Shown here: one piece after another, positions 1-10,249 of the stretch
Position numbering within the stretch: the stretch's first letter is position 1
Layout: the number at the start of each line of letters is the position of its first letter
Assembly (NCBI GenBank): GCA_029961075.1
Contig: JASBVL010000024.1
Coordinates: forward strand, 25,445 to 89,444
Length of the DNA stretch: 64,000 nt
Direction: 5' to 3'
DNA from: Sphaerobacter sp.
Lineage (GTDB): Bacteria > Chloroflexota > Chloroflexia > Thermomicrobiales > Thermomicrobiaceae
The notes under the pieces: model-generated
What the model was told of the DNA's origin: nothing
What the model saw: only the letters and a program-made list of their open reading frames with translations
Database searches by the model: none
Made by a program: the position numbers and the translations under genes

Positions 1-1397
1 TCGCGGGAGATGCTGGTGTGCTGCTCGAGGCCGTCGCGCAGGCTGCGCAGCGCGTCGATGGCGTTGATACAGGTCACGCCCTCGCGCACGAGGGCGGCAG
101 AGAGCCGGTTGATGACGTAGCGGGGGGAGATGCCGTCCATGCCCTCGCGGGTGGCCTCCTCCTGGAGCTCGCGCACGTCCTTGAGGGTGAAGCCCTCGAC
201 CGCCTGGCCGTCGTAGAGCTTGAGCTTCTTCATGAGCGTCATGCCGGCCTTCTTGCTCTCCTCCAGGCGGGAGAGGACGGCGAAGGTGGCGGCCGTCTCG
301 AGCGTGCCCCGGGCGATGTGGACGTTGCTGATGGCGCTCTGGCGCAGGAGCTTCTGGTAGATGCGGACCTCATCGGAGACGCGCAGGTTGTAGGGAACTT
401 TGACCAGGATGATGCGGTCCTGGAGCGCCTCGCTCTTCTTGTTGCCGACGAAGGCGATGTACTCGTGCTCGTTGGTGTGGGAAATCACCACCTCATCGGC
501 GTAGATCATCGAGAAGCGGCCGGTCTTGATGTTCTGCTCCTGGGAGAGGGTGAGGAGCACGTAGAGGAAGCGCTCGTCGGTCTTGAGCATCTCAATGAAC
601 TCGACCAGGCCGCGGTTGGCGATGTTCAGCTCGCCGTCGAAGCGGTAGGCGCGGGGGTCGGACTCGGTGCCGACCTCGCCGATGGTGGAGAGATCGATGC
701 CGCCGACGAGCTCAGAGATGTCCTGCGACTTCGGGTCGGAGGGCGTGAAGGTGCCGATGCCGAGCCGGTGCTTCTCGGAGAAGGCGACGCGCACGATCGG
801 GACATCCTCGTGCCGGCCGGAGAAGGGCTTGTCGGGCCGGCTCCAGGGGTGCGCCGGGCCGCGCTCGGCCCGCTCGAGCTGGAAGCGGCACCAGGGGCAG
901 AGCTCGCCCTCGATGTAGATGCCGTAATCCGCCATGAGCTCCATGCGGATCGACTCGGGCACCAGGTGCAGCGGCTCTTCGTGCATCGGGCAGCCCTTGA
1001 TGGCGTAGAGCGCGCCGCGGTCGGTCCGGGTGTAGCGCTCGAGCCCTCGCTTGAGCATGTTCACGATGGTCGACTTGCCGCCGCCGACGGGCCCCATGAG
1101 CAGCAGGATGCGCTTGCGCACTTCGAGGCGCTGCGCGGCGGAGCGGAAGTACTCGACGATCTGCTCCAGCGACTTGTCGATGCCGAAGATCTCCTCGTCG
1201 AAGAAGCGGTAGCGAACGCTGCCGTCGTCCCGCTCCTCGACGCCCGCGTCCTGGATCATGTTGAAGATGCGGGCGTGGGCGAGCTGCGCCAGCGTCGGGT
1301 TGGCGGCGACCATGTCGAAGTACTCGGCGAAGGTGCCCTCCCAGCCGAGCTTCTGCTCTTCAGCGCGAAACGAATGCAAACGGTCGGCAAGAGACAT
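1..1397 (-). CDS. prkA: PrkA-family serine protein kinase, C-terminus beyond the window
   Basis: Reading the minus strand from the ATG at 1397 gives an uninterrupted frame of 465 codons that leaves the window at position 1, so the last part of the protein (family length about 630-690 residues) is missing. The N-terminus (MSLADRLHSFRAEEQKLGWE) and the Walker A loop GPVGGGKST at about residues 102-110, followed by a Cys-rich stretch containing CPWCRF, are typical of the PrkA AAA domain. A GGGGAA Shine-Dalgarno sequence precedes the ATG. PrkA is a cytoplasmic AAA-type kinase/ATPase linked to starvation and stress responses and often stands before DUF444 and SpoVR genes; those would lie to the left of this window and cannot be checked here. 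Confidence 0.93.
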   Translation of the reverse strand, partial: MSLADRLHSFRAEEQKLGWEGTFAEYFDMVAANPTLAQLAHARIFNMIQDAGVEERDDGSVRYRFFDEEIFGIDKSLEQIVEYFRSAAQRLEVRKRILLLMGPVGGGKSTIVNMLKRGLERYTRTDRGALYAIKGCPMHEEPLHLVPESIRMELMADYGIYIEGELCPWCRFQLERAERGPAHPWSRPDKPFSGRHEDVPIVRVAFSEKHRLGIGTFTPSDPKSQDISELVGGIDLSTIGEVGTESDPRAYRFDGELNIANRGLVEFIEMLKTDERFLYVLLTLSQEQNIKTGRFSMIYADEVVISHTNEHEYIAFVGNKKSEALQDRIILVKVPYNLRVSDEVRIYQKLLRQSAISNVHIARGTLETAATFAVLSRLEESKKAGMTLMKKLKLYDGQAVEGFTLKDVRELQEEATREGMDGISPRYVINRLSAALVREGVTCINAIDALRSLRDGLEQHTSISR

Positions 1398-2086
1398 GAT
1401 CTGTTCCCCAAGTCATCCCACCCGTCGCGATCGCGCGGGTGGAGGTAGTGCCGGATGAGTGCGGTGCCACGGGGCGGGGCGCCTCGGGCGAGTGGGGCCG
1501 ACGGGGCCGCCCGGGAGACGTGTTGCGCGGCTCGGGACGGGGTGGCTGACACAGCGCGCCCGGCGATATCAGCGGGGTGGCGGTTCAGCCTCCCCGATGG
1601 CTCGTGGTAGCGGTCGACGGAGGTGACGCGCTCAAGGCGGAGGTTGGGCGCTGCGTCAGCGACGATGCTGCGCGGGCCATACCCACTCGGGTAGCGGGTC
1701 CCTTCCGCGCACTTCATTCATCCGCGCCGCACTGTCTCGGCACGTGGTCCCAGTCGCAGGCCCGTCATGGCCGGATCGACGATGGACGTCCCTGTCGAGC
1801 GAGCGTCGGGAGCGCTGCTTGGCATCCGCGTCGGTGCGGCGATGGCTCGGCGTTGAGCCCGGTGGCGGCGCGCTGCCCGGCGCCGCTGATGGGCGGGGTC
1901 GCGCCGCTCGCGACCCCGCCGTCTGGATAACGCACAATGCGTGCCGCTTGCCTCGCTGCCGGCCCCGGGAACAGACCGGGCACCGAGCGGAGTCTGAACG
2001 GCGACCCGGCCGTCGGGCGGGGTCGGGGCGTCGTGTGTGACAAACAGTTAACGTGTGGGTGGCGCGGGCGGTTCTGTGGCCGCCGC
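1398..2086. other. Intergenic region, no convincing gene
   Basis: About 690 bp between prkA and the CpaF-like gene, both on the minus strand. Open frames here are Arg/Pro/Ser/Ala-rich, have no ribosome binding site and look like random GC-rich frames. The only clear structure is the hairpin at 1892-1920. The promoter of prkA should lie in the prkA-proximal half, but I see no convincing -35/-10 pair. Confidence 0.5.
1892..1920 (-). terminator. 12-bp perfect stem, terminator-like hairpin
   Basis: GGCGGGGTCGCG at 1892-1903 and its exact complement at 1909-1920 are separated by a 5-nt loop. It lies about 170 nt downstream of the stop of the minus-strand gene at 2087-2914 and upstream of prkA, so it could end that transcript. 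There is no U-tract. Confidence 0.45.
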
Positions 2087-2914
2087 TCAGCCGGCGCGGA
2101 AGGCGCGGATCGCCTCGCGCACGGCATCGACCGCCTGGATGCCGTCCTGGCGGAGGCGTTCGAGGAAGCGCTCGCGCCGGGCCATCTCCGCGGTCGCGCC
2201 CGCCGTGTCGAAGCCGAAGCGGGCGGCGAGCGCCCCGATGAGCCGGCCGGGGCGGGAGTCGAGCGGGCCGAGGAAGCCCTCGCGCTCGGCGATGGTCTCC
2301 GGCTCCGGCTGGCCGTCGCGGTCGTGCACGAGCTCGACCCGGATGAGGCGGCGCGCCGGCCCACGGGGCCCGGAACCGACGCCGACCGTGAGCACGAGGT
2401 CGATGCGGGTGAGCAGCGTGGGCGGGACCTCGAGGGGGAAGGCGGTCAGGATCTGGAGCGCCTCGGCCGCGCCCGCGGCGTGGAGGGTCGCGCCCAAGCC
2501 GTAGCCGGCCTGGAGTGCCTCGAACAGCCGGCGCACGCCCGGCCCCCAGAGATAGGTCGGCAGGTGGGGACTGATCTCGTTGCAGAGCAGGTAGCTGCGC
2601 GCGGGGGCTGCCGTGTCGAGGAAGGTGAAGCGCTCATACCAGCCGCGGAGATAGATGAGGGCGACCTCCGGCGGGAGGAAGTCGAGCAGGGCGGTGAGCG
2701 TGGTGGTCTTGCCGGCCTCGGGGGGGACGCCGACGACGAGCACCGTGGCCCGCTGCTCCATCGCCAGCCAGAGGAACGCGGCGATGCGGGCATCGAGGCT
2801 GCCGCGCGCGATCAGCTCGATGATCGAGAGCGGCGCGGGTGGCTCGGAGCGATAGCCCCACCACCCGAACGGCTCCTCGTGTCGTCTCACTGGATCGGCG
2901 AATCGCTCTGCCAT
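2087..2914 (-). CDS. CpaF/VirB11-like secretion or pilus-type ATPase, stand-alone
   Basis: The protein has 275 residues. The central part reads as a secretion-ATPase core: the P-loop-like segment GVPPEAGKTT at about residues 62-71, a following LTALLDFLP helix, and later GYGLGATLHA, which matches the His-box region of CpaF/TadA-type ATPases. The P-loop is slightly atypical, because Val stands where the first glycine of GxxxxGKT is expected. The protein is short for CpaF (usually over 400 residues) and lacks the long N-terminal domain. No pilus, TadB/C or pilin genes are nearby, so the substrate and machine are unknown. An ATG with AGGGG upstream supports the start. Confidence 0.7.
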   Translation of the reverse strand: MAERFADPVRRHEEPFGWWGYRSEPPAPLSIIELIARGSLDARIAAFLWLAMEQRATVLVVGVPPEAGKTTTLTALLDFLPPEVALIYLRGWYERFTFLDTAAPARSYLLCNEISPHLPTYLWGPGVRRLFEALQAGYGLGATLHAAGAAEALQILTAFPLEVPPTLLTRIDLVLTVGVGSGPRGPARRLIRVELVHDRDGQPEPETIAEREGFLGPLDSRPGRLIGALAARFGFDTAGATAEMARRERFLERLRQDGIQAVDAVREAIRAFRAG

Positions 2915-3040
2915 GCGCCCCTGTCGTCCTCATGCGCTGCCGCCCGCTCGCGGCGCACCAAGATGATAGCGCGCCCGGGCGGCGGATGTCGGGGCGCGCC
3001 GCCCCCGGCGCGCCCGTGGGCGGCCGGAGGCGGCGCTGGT

Positions 3041-3081
3041 CCCGGTGCCCGCGCACCCATCAAGCGGGCGCGGGTACCGGG
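3041..3081 (-). terminator. Hairpin downstream of the D-aminoacylase gene
   Basis: CCCGGTGCCCGCGC (3041-3054) pairs with GCGCGGGTACCGGG (3068-3081) with a single mismatch. It lies about 45 nt past the stop of the minus-strand gene at 3124-4755, where a terminator would be expected; no T-run follows. Confidence 0.5.
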
Positions 3082-3123
3082 ATGCGGGATCAATGATGAC
3101 CCCAGTCCGGGGACGCAGCGGCG

Positions 3124-4755
<1,632 letters not shown>

Positions 4756-4782
4756 GTGACCCTTCCCCTGTCTCCGCGCTCG

Positions 4783-4833
4783 CCCCGATGGCCGCCGGCG
4801 GGCGCGCTGCGACCGCGCCGGCAGCCATCGGGG
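4783..4833 (-). promoter_or_regulatory. Long inverted repeat in the leader of the D-aminoacylase gene
   Basis: CCCCGATGGCCGCCGGCG (4783-4800) and its complement (4816-4833) match at 17 of 18 positions around a 15-nt loop, 28-78 nt upstream of the start codon at 4755. In RNA this would be a very stable hairpin next to the ribosome binding site; as DNA it could be an operator in the divergent 4756-5180 region. The rest of that region shows no clear promoter. Confidence 0.5.
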
Positions 4834-5180
4834 CGGACCACACTCGTGCTGCACACTGTGGCCGGAAGTGGCGGCGGCGTCAAGTCGCGCGGCCGGGATA
4901 GGCCGGCGTCTGTGACGGGAGTGTGCCGAAGGTGGTTTGTTGACCCGGAACGGTGCGTCTGCTCCAGTCGCCCTACCGGGTCGAACAGCAAGGGCAGGGT
5001 GGCCGAAGGGCTCCAGCCCCGGGCAGCGGGGCGACCACGGAATCGGCGCGACGGCTCCCGGGCGCGGCGCGACCGACGCGATCGTGCCGGGTCGCTTGCG
5101 GGTGCCGCGGGAGGGCTGGCGCGGTCGACCCCCCCTGGGTGGGCCGGGGCGCCAGGATGACCTCGGGAAGGATGCAGGCG

Positions 5181-6341
5181 ATGACCGACCCACGCGGACC
5201 GGAACCGGTGCGGCCGCCGCCCCCAGGCCGGCCGGTCGAGCCGGCGACGATCGAGGATCTCCCCCAGGTTGGTGACGGCAGCGGGCAAGTCGCCGATGCG
5301 CGCTTCGAGCGGGAGGAGGTGCAGCTCGCGCTGCGGAACCGCGGCCTCCCGCTGGAGGCCCTGCGCTACCCGATCACCCCCACGGGGCTGCACTACCTGC
5401 TGATCCACTTCGACATCCCCGCGGTGACGCCGGATGACTGGCACCTGACGGTTGCCGGCCGGGTGTCGTCCCCCCTGCGCCTGACCGTGGGCGACCTCCA
5501 GTCCCTCCCCGCGGTGACCATGCCCGTCACGCTGGAGTGCGGCGGCAACGGGCGGGCGCTGCTGCCGCGCGCCGCGAGCCAGCCCTGGTTGGTCGAGGCG
5601 GTGAGCACGGCCGAGTGGACCGGGACGCCGCTCCGCGGTCTGCTCGAGGCGGCCGGGCTCGCCGACGAGCTGGTAGAGCTGGTCTTCACCGGGCTGGACT
5701 GGGGCGTCCAGGGCGGCGAGGTGCAGGCCTACCAGCGCAGCCTCACCCGCGAGGAGGCCCTGCGGGACGAGGTCCTGCTGGCCTGGGCGATGAACGGCGA
5801 GCCACTGCCGCCGCAGCACGGCTTCCCGCTGCGCCTTGTGGTGCCCGGATGGTACGGCATGACCAGCGTCAAGTGGCTGACCGAGATCACGTCGGTCGCG
5901 CAGCCGTTCACCGGCTACCAGATGACGGAATCCTACCGCTACGCCCGCGACACGGACGATCCCGGCGAGCCGGTGACGCTGATCAAGCCGCGAGCGCTGA
6001 TGATCCCGCCCGGCATCCCCGACTTCGCGATGCGCACCCGGGTCGTTCAGGCCGGGCGGGTGCCGCTGCGCGGGCGCGCCTGGGCTGGTCGCGCGGGGAT
6101 CGCCCGGGTGGAGATCAGCACCGACCAGGGCGCGAGCTGGGCGGACGCGGAGCTGGAGCCGCCGGTGGGACCGCTGGCCTGGCGTGGCTGGCGCTACGAC
6201 TGGGATGCTCGCCCCGGGCGCCACACACTGTCGGTGCGAGCCACCACTGCCGACGGCGTGGCCCAGCTGATCGACCCGCCCTGGAACTTCCAGGGGATGG
6301 GCAACAACGTGGTCCAGACGGTTGACGTGCTGGTGGTGTGA
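5181..6341 (+). CDS. Sulfite-oxidase-like molybdopterin oxidoreductase
   Basis: The 386-residue protein carries the oxidoreductase molybdopterin-binding domain: TLECGGNGRALL with the molybdenum-ligating cysteine at about residue 120, then GLDWGVQGGEVQAYQRSL, the HGFPLRLVVPGWYGMTSVKWL signature at the end of the domain, and a C-terminal Mo-co dimerisation immunoglobulin-like domain (GRAWAGRAGIARVEISTDQG). I see no signal peptide or Tat motif and no heme domain, so it looks like a soluble cytoplasmic member. GGAAGG at 5166-5171 favours the ATG at 5181; an in-frame ATG at 5172 overlaps that site. Its electron acceptor and substrate (sulfite or another oxo-acceptor) are not deducible. Confidence 0.9.
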   Translation: MTDPRGPEPVRPPPPGRPVEPATIEDLPQVGDGSGQVADARFEREEVQLALRNRGLPLEALRYPITPTGLHYLLIHFDIPAVTPDDWHLTVAGRVSSPLRLTVGDLQSLPAVTMPVTLECGGNGRALLPRAASQPWLVEAVSTAEWTGTPLRGLLEAAGLADELVELVFTGLDWGVQGGEVQAYQRSLTREEALRDEVLLAWAMNGEPLPPQHGFPLRLVVPGWYGMTSVKWLTEITSVAQPFTGYQMTESYRYARDTDDPGEPVTLIKPRALMIPPGIPDFAMRTRVVQAGRVPLRGRAWAGRAGIARVEISTDQGASWADAELEPPVGPLAWRGWRYDWDARPGRHTLSVRATTADGVAQLIDPPWNFQGMGNNVVQTVDVLVV

Positions 6342-6407
6342 GGGGGCTGCTCCGGGTGATGCGGGTGCCCGGGGCGGGTGGAGCGCCGGCCTCCCGGCCG
6401 GGGCCGG

Positions 6408-6546
6408 TGCCCCGGGGCTGAAAGCCCCGAGCTGACAAGCGAAAGCCGGCTGATGGCGTTTGACGAAATAGTCTGGTATTCGCGCCCGACCAGTGCCCGG
6501 GGGTTTACCCCCGGGCTGACAACGAAAAGCCCGCTGCAGCGGACTG
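6408..6546. repeat. REP-like dyads of the CCCGGGGxTxxxCCCCGGG type
   Basis: Two related units: CCCCGGGGCTGAAAGCCCCG near 6409-6429, followed by GCTGACAAGCGAAAGCC, and CCCGGGGGTTTACCCCCGGG at 6496-6515 followed by CTGACAACGAAAAGCCCGCT. Each has a GC dyad around an AT-rich centre and then a CTGACAA-CGAAAGCC tail, so they are diverged copies of one short intergenic unit. Confidence 0.6.
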
Positions 6547-6683
6547 GGCACGGATCACCGGGTGTGCCGGATTCGTTCGTCAATGTCCAGAAGCCGGCGA
6601 GGGACGCCCACCGCGCGCCGTGCTTCGGTCTCGGTCGGGGCAGGGCCGCCTGCCGCGCGGAGCCGCCTGCGTCGGATGTGGTC

Positions 6684-6710
6684 GGTAGGGGAGGGCCTGT
6701 TGCCCTCCCG
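6684..6710 (+). repeat. Copy of the GGTAGGGGAGGGCC dispersed element
   Basis: Begins GGTAGGGGAGGGCCTG and ends TTGCCCTCCCG, with an internal GAGGGC/GCCCTC dyad. Related copies occur at 15914-15933, 38503-38583, 52079-52271 and 60178-60355, always between genes. Confidence 0.6.
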
Positions 6711-6891
6711 GCGGCGGACCGGGACTCCCCCGTTGCCATCGGCCGATCCTCTCGGGACCGCGGCCGGCCCATGGGCCTCCCCACCTTCGTTCGTGACTCC
6801 CGCCCCGAGTCCAGGAACGTGGGATGGTCCGGCGATACCCGAGAACAGGCATCGGGACGTCCACGGCGAGGTGCGCGTTCCGCGGCCCGTC

Positions 6892-7266
6892 CTAGGCCCT
6901 CCTGGCCAACGCCCTCGTCAATGCCGCTTCGAGGCGTCTCCCCAGCCACACCGCGGCGATGGTCGGGCCGAGCATGAAGAGGGCATACCCCGCGAAGGCC
7001 CATACCAACTCGGGCGAGGCTTGAATCCAGATGCTGATGCCGTCGATAAGTCTGATGCCGCTGCTCAGAAACTGCCGGGCAAACGCAGCAATGCCGAACG
7101 CCACGGGAAACGCCAAAAGAGCCCACCACGAGCGCAGCGCCATGCCGCCGATGAACGCGGCGAGCATGGAGACGAGGATCCCCTCAGGACCAGGGCCGAG
7201 GATGTCCCAGTGCCAGCCCAGTACCGCGACCAGTGCCAGGGCGGCGGACCATTGCAGCGCACTCAC
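6892..7266 (-). CDS. Small hydrophobic membrane protein, function unknown
   Basis: 124 residues from a GTG start at 7266, preceded by GAGAGGAGC. Four hydrophobic stretches can be seen (about residues 5-22, 29-48, 50-68 and 85-108), then a basic tail GRRLEAALTRALARRA that would be cytoplasmic. Codon use (strong third-position GC) and the good ribosome binding site support a real gene. I do not recognise the family. It is isolated: repeats lie on both sides and there is no operon partner. Confidence 0.65.
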   Translation of the reverse strand: MSALQWSAALALVAVLGWHWDILGPGPEGILVSMLAAFIGGMALRSWWALLAFPVAFGIAAFARQFLSSGIRLIDGISIWIQASPELVWAFAGYALFMLGPTIAAVWLGRRLEAALTRALARRA

Positions 7267-7293
7267 AGCCCGCTCCTCTCTTGCACCTCTCGT

Positions 7294-7411
7294 GTCATCC
7301 CGACCGGAGCCGCCCCGGGCTCCCGCCGCGGGCGGCGGAGTGGAGGGATCCTTGCCACTCAGCCCGCGAGAGACAGATTCCTCTACTCCGCTCCGCTCCG
7401 GTCAGAATGAC
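7294..7411. repeat. 118-bp element with inverted ends (GTCAT...ATGAC)
   Basis: Starts GTCATCCCGACCGGAG and ends CTCCGGTCAGAATGAC, an imperfect terminal inverted repeat, with GGAGTGGAGGGATC and CCTCTACTCCGCTCCG inside. No coding potential. This looks like a small non-autonomous dispersed element. Confidence 0.55.
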
Positions 7412-7532
7412 AAGAACGGGAGCCGGCGAGGACGCCGGCGCTCCTGACGCGGCTCTGTCCGACGCCGGCGCTCCTGGAGGCATGGCGCCATTGTGGCTGA
7501 CCCCCTGCCGCGGCGCCGCGGGAGCCGCCCGC
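7412..7532. repeat. Tandem CGCCGGCGCTCC repeats
   Basis: GACGCCGGCGCTCCTG occurs twice (about 7432 and 7460), downstream of the citrate synthase stop on the minus strand. The same GGAGCGCCGGC core recurs at 25989, 38411 and 60028. Confidence 0.5.
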
Positions 7533-8645
7533 CTACCCCCGCTCCTCGATCGGGACCCACGGCTGGCTGGTCGGGCCGGTGTACTCCGCTCGCGGGCGGA
7601 TGAGCCGGTTGTCGGCGTACTGCTCCAGTATGTGCGCTGTCCAGCCGGAGATGCGGCTGGTGGCGAAGACCGGCGTCATCAGGTCGCTCGGGATGCCGAG
7701 GTAGTGGTAGACGGTGGCGGCGTAGAAGTCGACGTTGGGGAAGAGGCCCTTCGCCCGCCGCATCACTTCTTCCATGCGGGCCGACATCTGGTACCACTTC
7801 GGCTCGCCGGACCGTTCGCTGAGTCGGCGCGACATCTCGCGCAGCCACTTGGCGCGCGGGTCGCCGTGCTTGTAGACGCGGTGGCCGAAGCCCATGACGC
7901 GCTCCTTGCGCGCCAGCTTGGCGCGGACGTAGGGCTCGACGGCCTCGACGTCGCCGATCTCCTGGAGCATGGCCATGACAGCGGCGTTGGCGCCGCCGTG
8001 GAGCGGGCCCTTAAGGGTGGCGACGGCCGCGGTCACCGCCGCGTGCATATCGGCCAGGGTGGCGGCGGCGACGCGCGCGGCGAAGGTCGAGGCGTTGAAC
8101 TCATGGTCGGCGTGGAGCACGAGAATCTTGTTCATCGCCTCGACTTCGACCTCGTCCGGGGCGGTGCCCTTGAGCATGAGCAGGAAGGCGTGGGCGGTGT
8201 CGGTGGCCTCGGGGGGCGAGACCGGCTCCAGGCCGCGGCGGAGGCGCTCGATGGCGGCCACGATGGTCGGGACCTGCGCGATGAGGCGGATCGCCTTATC
8301 CAGGCTGACCTCGCGGCTGGTGTCGCTGGGGCGCTGCTCGTAGAAGCCCAGGGCGGAGATCGCGGTGCGCAGGGTGTCAATCGGCACGGCGTCGCGCGGC
8401 ACGCCGCGGAGGATGCTCAAGAGCCCGGCCGGCAGGGGGCGGTAGTCGGAGAGCCGCTGGCGTAGGGCATCGAGCTCCGCGCGGGTCGGCAGCGTGCCGA
8501 AGAGGAGCAGGTGGACCACCTCCTCATAGCTGGCGTGCGCCGTGAGCTCGTCGATGGTGATGCCGCGGTAGGTCAGCACCCCGTCGGTGATGGAGCTCAA
8601 CTGTGTGGTTCCTGCGATGACGCCTTCGAGTCCTCGAGCGGTCAT
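7533..8645 (-). CDS. gltA: Citrate synthase
   Basis: 370 residues, the length of type II Gram-positive/archaeal-like citrate synthases. The catalytic triad is visible: His216 in GPLHGGAN, His255 in GFGHRVYKHGDPRA, and Asp306 in NVDFYAATVYH. The enzyme condenses acetyl-CoA and oxaloacetate in the TCA cycle; a methylcitrate-synthase role cannot be excluded by sequence alone, but no prp genes are nearby. The frame is open far upstream, yet the ATG at 8645 has GAGAGGGTGGGGG in front and fits the family N-terminus. A candidate promoter lies at 8740-8768. It is transcribed alone on the minus strand. Confidence 0.95.
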   Translation of the reverse strand: MTARGLEGVIAGTTQLSSITDGVLTYRGITIDELTAHASYEEVVHLLLFGTLPTRAELDALRQRLSDYRPLPAGLLSILRGVPRDAVPIDTLRTAISALGFYEQRPSDTSREVSLDKAIRLIAQVPTIVAAIERLRRGLEPVSPPEATDTAHAFLLMLKGTAPDEVEVEAMNKILVLHADHEFNASTFAARVAAATLADMHAAVTAAVATLKGPLHGGANAAVMAMLQEIGDVEAVEPYVRAKLARKERVMGFGHRVYKHGDPRAKWLREMSRRLSERSGEPKWYQMSARMEEVMRRAKGLFPNVDFYAATVYHYLGIPSDLMTPVFATSRISGWTAHILEQYADNRLIRPRAEYTGPTSQPWVPIEERG

Positions 8646-8739
8646 GGCCCCCACCCTCTCACGCTGTCCGGGGATCGTCGGGCGTGGCCGCTGTCCGGTC
8701 ACCAGCCCCGGGATTGCACGTCGACACTCGGCGGTCTGT

Positions 8740-8768
8740 TCAATACCGCAGGACGCGGGCCGTGTAAA
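8740..8768 (-). promoter_or_regulatory. Candidate promoter of citrate synthase
   Basis: On the minus strand TTTACA (8763-8768) and TATTGA (8740-8745) are separated by 17 bp, about 95 nt upstream of the citrate synthase start. The -35 is good and the -10 is weak. Confidence 0.4.
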
Positions 8769-8944
8769 GTTGTGCGCCCCAGGGGGTGCCACCCGCCGCC
8801 GAGCGGTGGCACGCAGGTTGTGGGATCTGGGGCCAGCGATCCGCCGGCCCTCGCGGCCGGCGGATGGTGTGAAGGCGACCAGAGACGGGAAGGGGGCGCG
8901 AACTGGAGCGGAGCAAGGTCCGGGCGCCCGCGGGGCGCCCTGGT

Positions 8945-10243
8945 ATGGCGCGCCGGCCATCGGGGCTGACCGCAGGCGCCCGCACGGCGATCGTCGTCGG
9001 CGGCGCACTGCTGCTCGGCGTGCAGGCGGTCATGGCGCTGGGCAGCCGGATCACCCACGGGCTCTTCGGCCACGTCGGCATGGACTTCCTCACCACCTAT
9101 ACCGCCGCGCGCATCCTCGCCAGGGGGGAGGGGGCCGATCTCTACAACTGGTGGACGCAGTACGCCGTCCAGCATCCGATCCTGGCCGCACATGGGGTCT
9201 CCTGGTCGGACCGGATTCTGCAGCCGTATGTGGCGCCGCCGCTCCTGGGTCTCCTGGCCCTCCCCCTCCAGGTCCTCCCCGCGGGCGGGGCGCTGCTGCT
9301 GTGGGTGGTGCTCAGCGTGGCGGGGCTGGTGCTGGCGGGGCGGCTGCTCGACCGGGCACTCGACCTCCGGCTGGGACGGCTCTGCCCGCTGCTGGTGCTG
9401 AGCTTCTTTCCGGCCTACTACACGCTGCTGCTGGGGCAGTCGGAGGCGCTCCTCGTGCTGGGGGTCGTGGCGTTCGTTCTCCTGAGTCGCCGCCAGGCGG
9501 ATCTCCTGGCCGGCGTCGCGCTGGGGGTGCTGGTGCTGAAGCCACCGCTGCTGGTGGTGCCGGTGATCTATCTGGTCACCAAGCAGCGCTGGCGCGCGCT
9601 GGCCGGCCTGAGCCTCGCCTGCGTCCTGGCGGCTGCCCTGTCGCTGGCGGCCCTCGGCCCGGGCGGCGTAGCCGACTACCTGCGGCTGAGCCGGGAGCTG
9701 AGCCAGCCCGAGGGGACCATCGCGACCAACGTCGCCGGGATGATCAATATTCGCGGGGCGTTGATCCGCCTGCTCCCGGGCGCGCCGGCGCTCCTGCAGC
9801 AGTTCGGCATCGCGGGGCTGTCGCTCACGCTGCTGACGGTGTGCGTGGCCGCCTGGCGCCGGACGGGCGCCGAGCGGGGCACGCCGGCCGAGGAGGCCGA
9901 GCTGGCGTTGATGCTGCTGGCGACCTGCCTGGTGAGCTATCACGCGCTGATCCACACCGGCGTCCTGATCCTGCCGGCCGTGGCGCTCCTCTGGCGAGGG
10001 ATGGCCCGGACGACCGCCGCGGGGGACCGGGAGCGCGGGGTGCTGCTCGGGCTCCTGGTCGCCATCTGGGTCGCGCCGACGGTGCTGTACCTCCCGTCGG
10101 GCACGAGCATCCTGCCCGCGGCGGTCTTCACGCCGCTGCTGTTCGGCCTGTGGCTCGTCGCGGCGGAAGTGGTGATCCGGCAGACGGCGGCGGAGCCGGC
10201 CCTGGTCAAGGTGCGGACGCCGCCGGGCGAGCGCCGCTGGTGA
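8945..10243 (+). CDS. GT87/DUF2029-like polytopic membrane glycosyltransferase
   Basis: 432 residues with about ten hydrophobic segments starting at residues 13-33. Features of the GT87 (DUF2029, mannosyltransferase-like) fold are present: the periplasmic-loop acid GMDFLTTYTAARILARGEGADLYN near the N-terminus, AYYTLLLGQSEALLVLG, and the LKPPLLVVPVIYL segment. Such enzymes use polyprenyl-phosphate sugars at the outer membrane face. The start ATG at 8945 lies directly before the conserved first helix. It is not clearly part of an operon; the next gene is convergent, 6 bp away. Confidence 0.75.
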   Translation: MARRPSGLTAGARTAIVVGGALLLGVQAVMALGSRITHGLFGHVGMDFLTTYTAARILARGEGADLYNWWTQYAVQHPILAAHGVSWSDRILQPYVAPPLLGLLALPLQVLPAGGALLLWVVLSVAGLVLAGRLLDRALDLRLGRLCPLLVLSFFPAYYTLLLGQSEALLVLGVVAFVLLSRRQADLLAGVALGVLVLKPPLLVVPVIYLVTKQRWRALAGLSLACVLAAALSLAALGPGGVADYLRLSRELSQPEGTIATNVAGMINIRGALIRLLPGAPALLQQFGIAGLSLTLLTVCVAAWRRTGAERGTPAEEAELALMLLATCLVSYHALIHTGVLILPAVALLWRGMARTTAAGDRERGVLLGLLVAIWVAPTVLYLPSGTSILPAAVFTPLLFGLWLVAAEVVIRQTAAEPALVKVRTPPGERRW

Positions 10244-10249
10244 GCGGCG

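Larger units (their letters stand above)
6342..6891. other. Intergenic region filled with repeat elements
   Basis: 550 bp between the molybdoenzyme and a minus-strand membrane protein gene. Open frames are low-complexity Arg/Pro/Gly shadows. It contains the paired CCCGGGG-type dyads at 6408-6546 and one copy of the GGTAGGGG element at 6684-6710. Confidence 0.5.

Noticed and set aside
18..1448. 476-codon plus-strand frame rich in Ala/Gly/Leu/Val
   Set aside because: It is the exact antisense of prkA; long antisense frames are common in high-GC DNA and this one has no family features or ribosome binding site.
6378..6977. 199-codon plus-strand frame in the repeat region
   Set aside because: Arg/Pro/Ser-rich composition, runs through repeat elements and antisense to the small membrane protein gene; no start signal.
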